A stretch of DNA of 46,876 bases from CAXBCP01 sp038120765 (GTDB taxonomy: Bacteria; Pseudomonadota; Alphaproteobacteria; MPNO01; UBA830). The DNA lies in contig JAYOMI010000021.1 in assembly GCA_038120765.1 (NCBI GenBank), forward strand, positions 1 through 46,876, in the 5' to 3' direction. Below, one piece after another: positions 46,754 through 46,876 of the stretch. Under the pieces are notes generated by a model that did not search any database, had not been told where the DNA came from, and worked only from the letters and a program-made list of their open reading frames with translations. The stretch's first letter is position 1. Every line of letters starts with the position of its first letter. The position numbers were made by a program, and so were the translations under genes.

Positions 46754-46876
46754 TCAGGGTCGGTGCGGTGCGTCCTTGCCATCGCTCTCTTCTGCTGCCG
46801 GCGGCTTGTCCGATGGTCTGCCATCCTGATCGAGCACTAGACCGCCTGAACCGGGCAGATGAAGACCATGCCCCGG
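46754..46876 (-). CDS. Possible C-terminus of a gene cut by the window edge
   Basis: One minus frame is open from the window edge to a TGA at 46754-46756, encoding 40 residues that end LVLDQDGRPSDKPPAAEESD followed by GKDAPHRP. Charged, disordered tails of this kind are common at bacterial C-termini, but 40 codons is too little to prove a gene. The sequence between the tRNA and this end (46672-46753) holds nothing recognised. Confidence 0.35.
   Translation of the reverse strand, partial: PGHGLHLPGSGGLVLDQDGRPSDKPPAAEESDGKDAPHRP

Noticed and set aside
46452..46829. A plus-strand reading frame across the tRNA
   Set aside because: It includes the CRLRDSNTRPP-type stretch that arises from translating the antisense of a tRNA gene. 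The tRNA and the PhoB box explain the region.
1..46876. CRISPR arrays, insertion sequences, prophage and rRNA genes
   Set aside because: No regularly spaced direct repeats, transposase, integrase or ribosomal RNA sequence was seen.

Overview
The window looks like a chromosomal contig from a high-GC alphaproteobacterium, probably Rhodospirillales-like. The grounds are the parB, holA-lptE-leuS and DUF3576 gene set, an AcnX-type dehydratase, an alphaproteobacterial Gram-negative porin, GTCAYCCCGG-type intergenic palindromes and strong GC3 codon use. This placement is inference: no rRNA is present. A run of ten N at 15169-15178 shows it is a draft assembly.

Layout. (1) 185-1432: parB. (2) 1429-9936: accessory genes: an MhpA-like flavin monooxygenase, a small membrane protein, LysE and bile-acid/sodium-symporter-type transporters, a secreted protein with an 11-residue repeat, a ScsC/DsbA-like oxidoreductase, a small exported helical protein, and a 24-cysteine exported protein ending in two DM9 (DUF3421) repeats. 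(3) 9992-11713: leftward operon GNAT - SDR - DCC-family protein. (4) 11970-16523: lipid-modification operon with a COG2907-type flavoprotein, a cyclopropane-fatty-acid-synthase-type methyltransferase, a chalcone-isomerase-like exported protein and an MFS carrier. (5) 16520-21504: leftward core block DUF3576 lipoprotein, leuS, lptE, holA. (6) 21958-26867: porin, cysD, cysN/C (broken), YggS. (7) 26903-29473: L,D-transpeptidase, an unknown protein and an N-terminally truncated OmpR-type regulator. (8) 29585-33498: leftward operon AcnX small subunit - AcnX large subunit - three SDRs. (9) 33672-36351: MBL-fold hydrolase, a membrane adenylate/guanylate cyclase (broken) and a zinc-ribbon gene (broken). 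(10) 36592-45192: catabolic block with a leftward thiolase and a rightward run of alpha/beta hydrolase, SDR, acyl-CoA ligase, enoyl-CoA hydratase, formamidase-like hydrolase, MFS and MetE-C-like protein. (11) 45275-46671: pstS with a PhoB-type box, then tRNA-Thr(CGU).

How the genes work together. Sulfate activation (cysDN/C), phosphate uptake (pstS) and the outer-membrane porin are ordinary nutrient functions. The thiolase/ligase/hydratase/SDR block and the AcnX-SDR operon look like two catabolic routes for organic acids, substrates unknown. The flavoprotein-methyltransferase operon should alter membrane fatty acids. The DsbA-like, small exported and DM9 genes look like an uncharacterised exported disulfide-rich system.

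Most unusual signals. Three genes each carry one in-frame nonsense codon with the reading frame intact on both sides (25832 TAA, 35008 TAA, 36262 TAG on the minus strand). The cysteine-rich DM9 protein sits beside a DsbA-like gene. One exported protein contains about nine tandem 11-residue repeats. A 15-kb accessory block lies between parB and holA.
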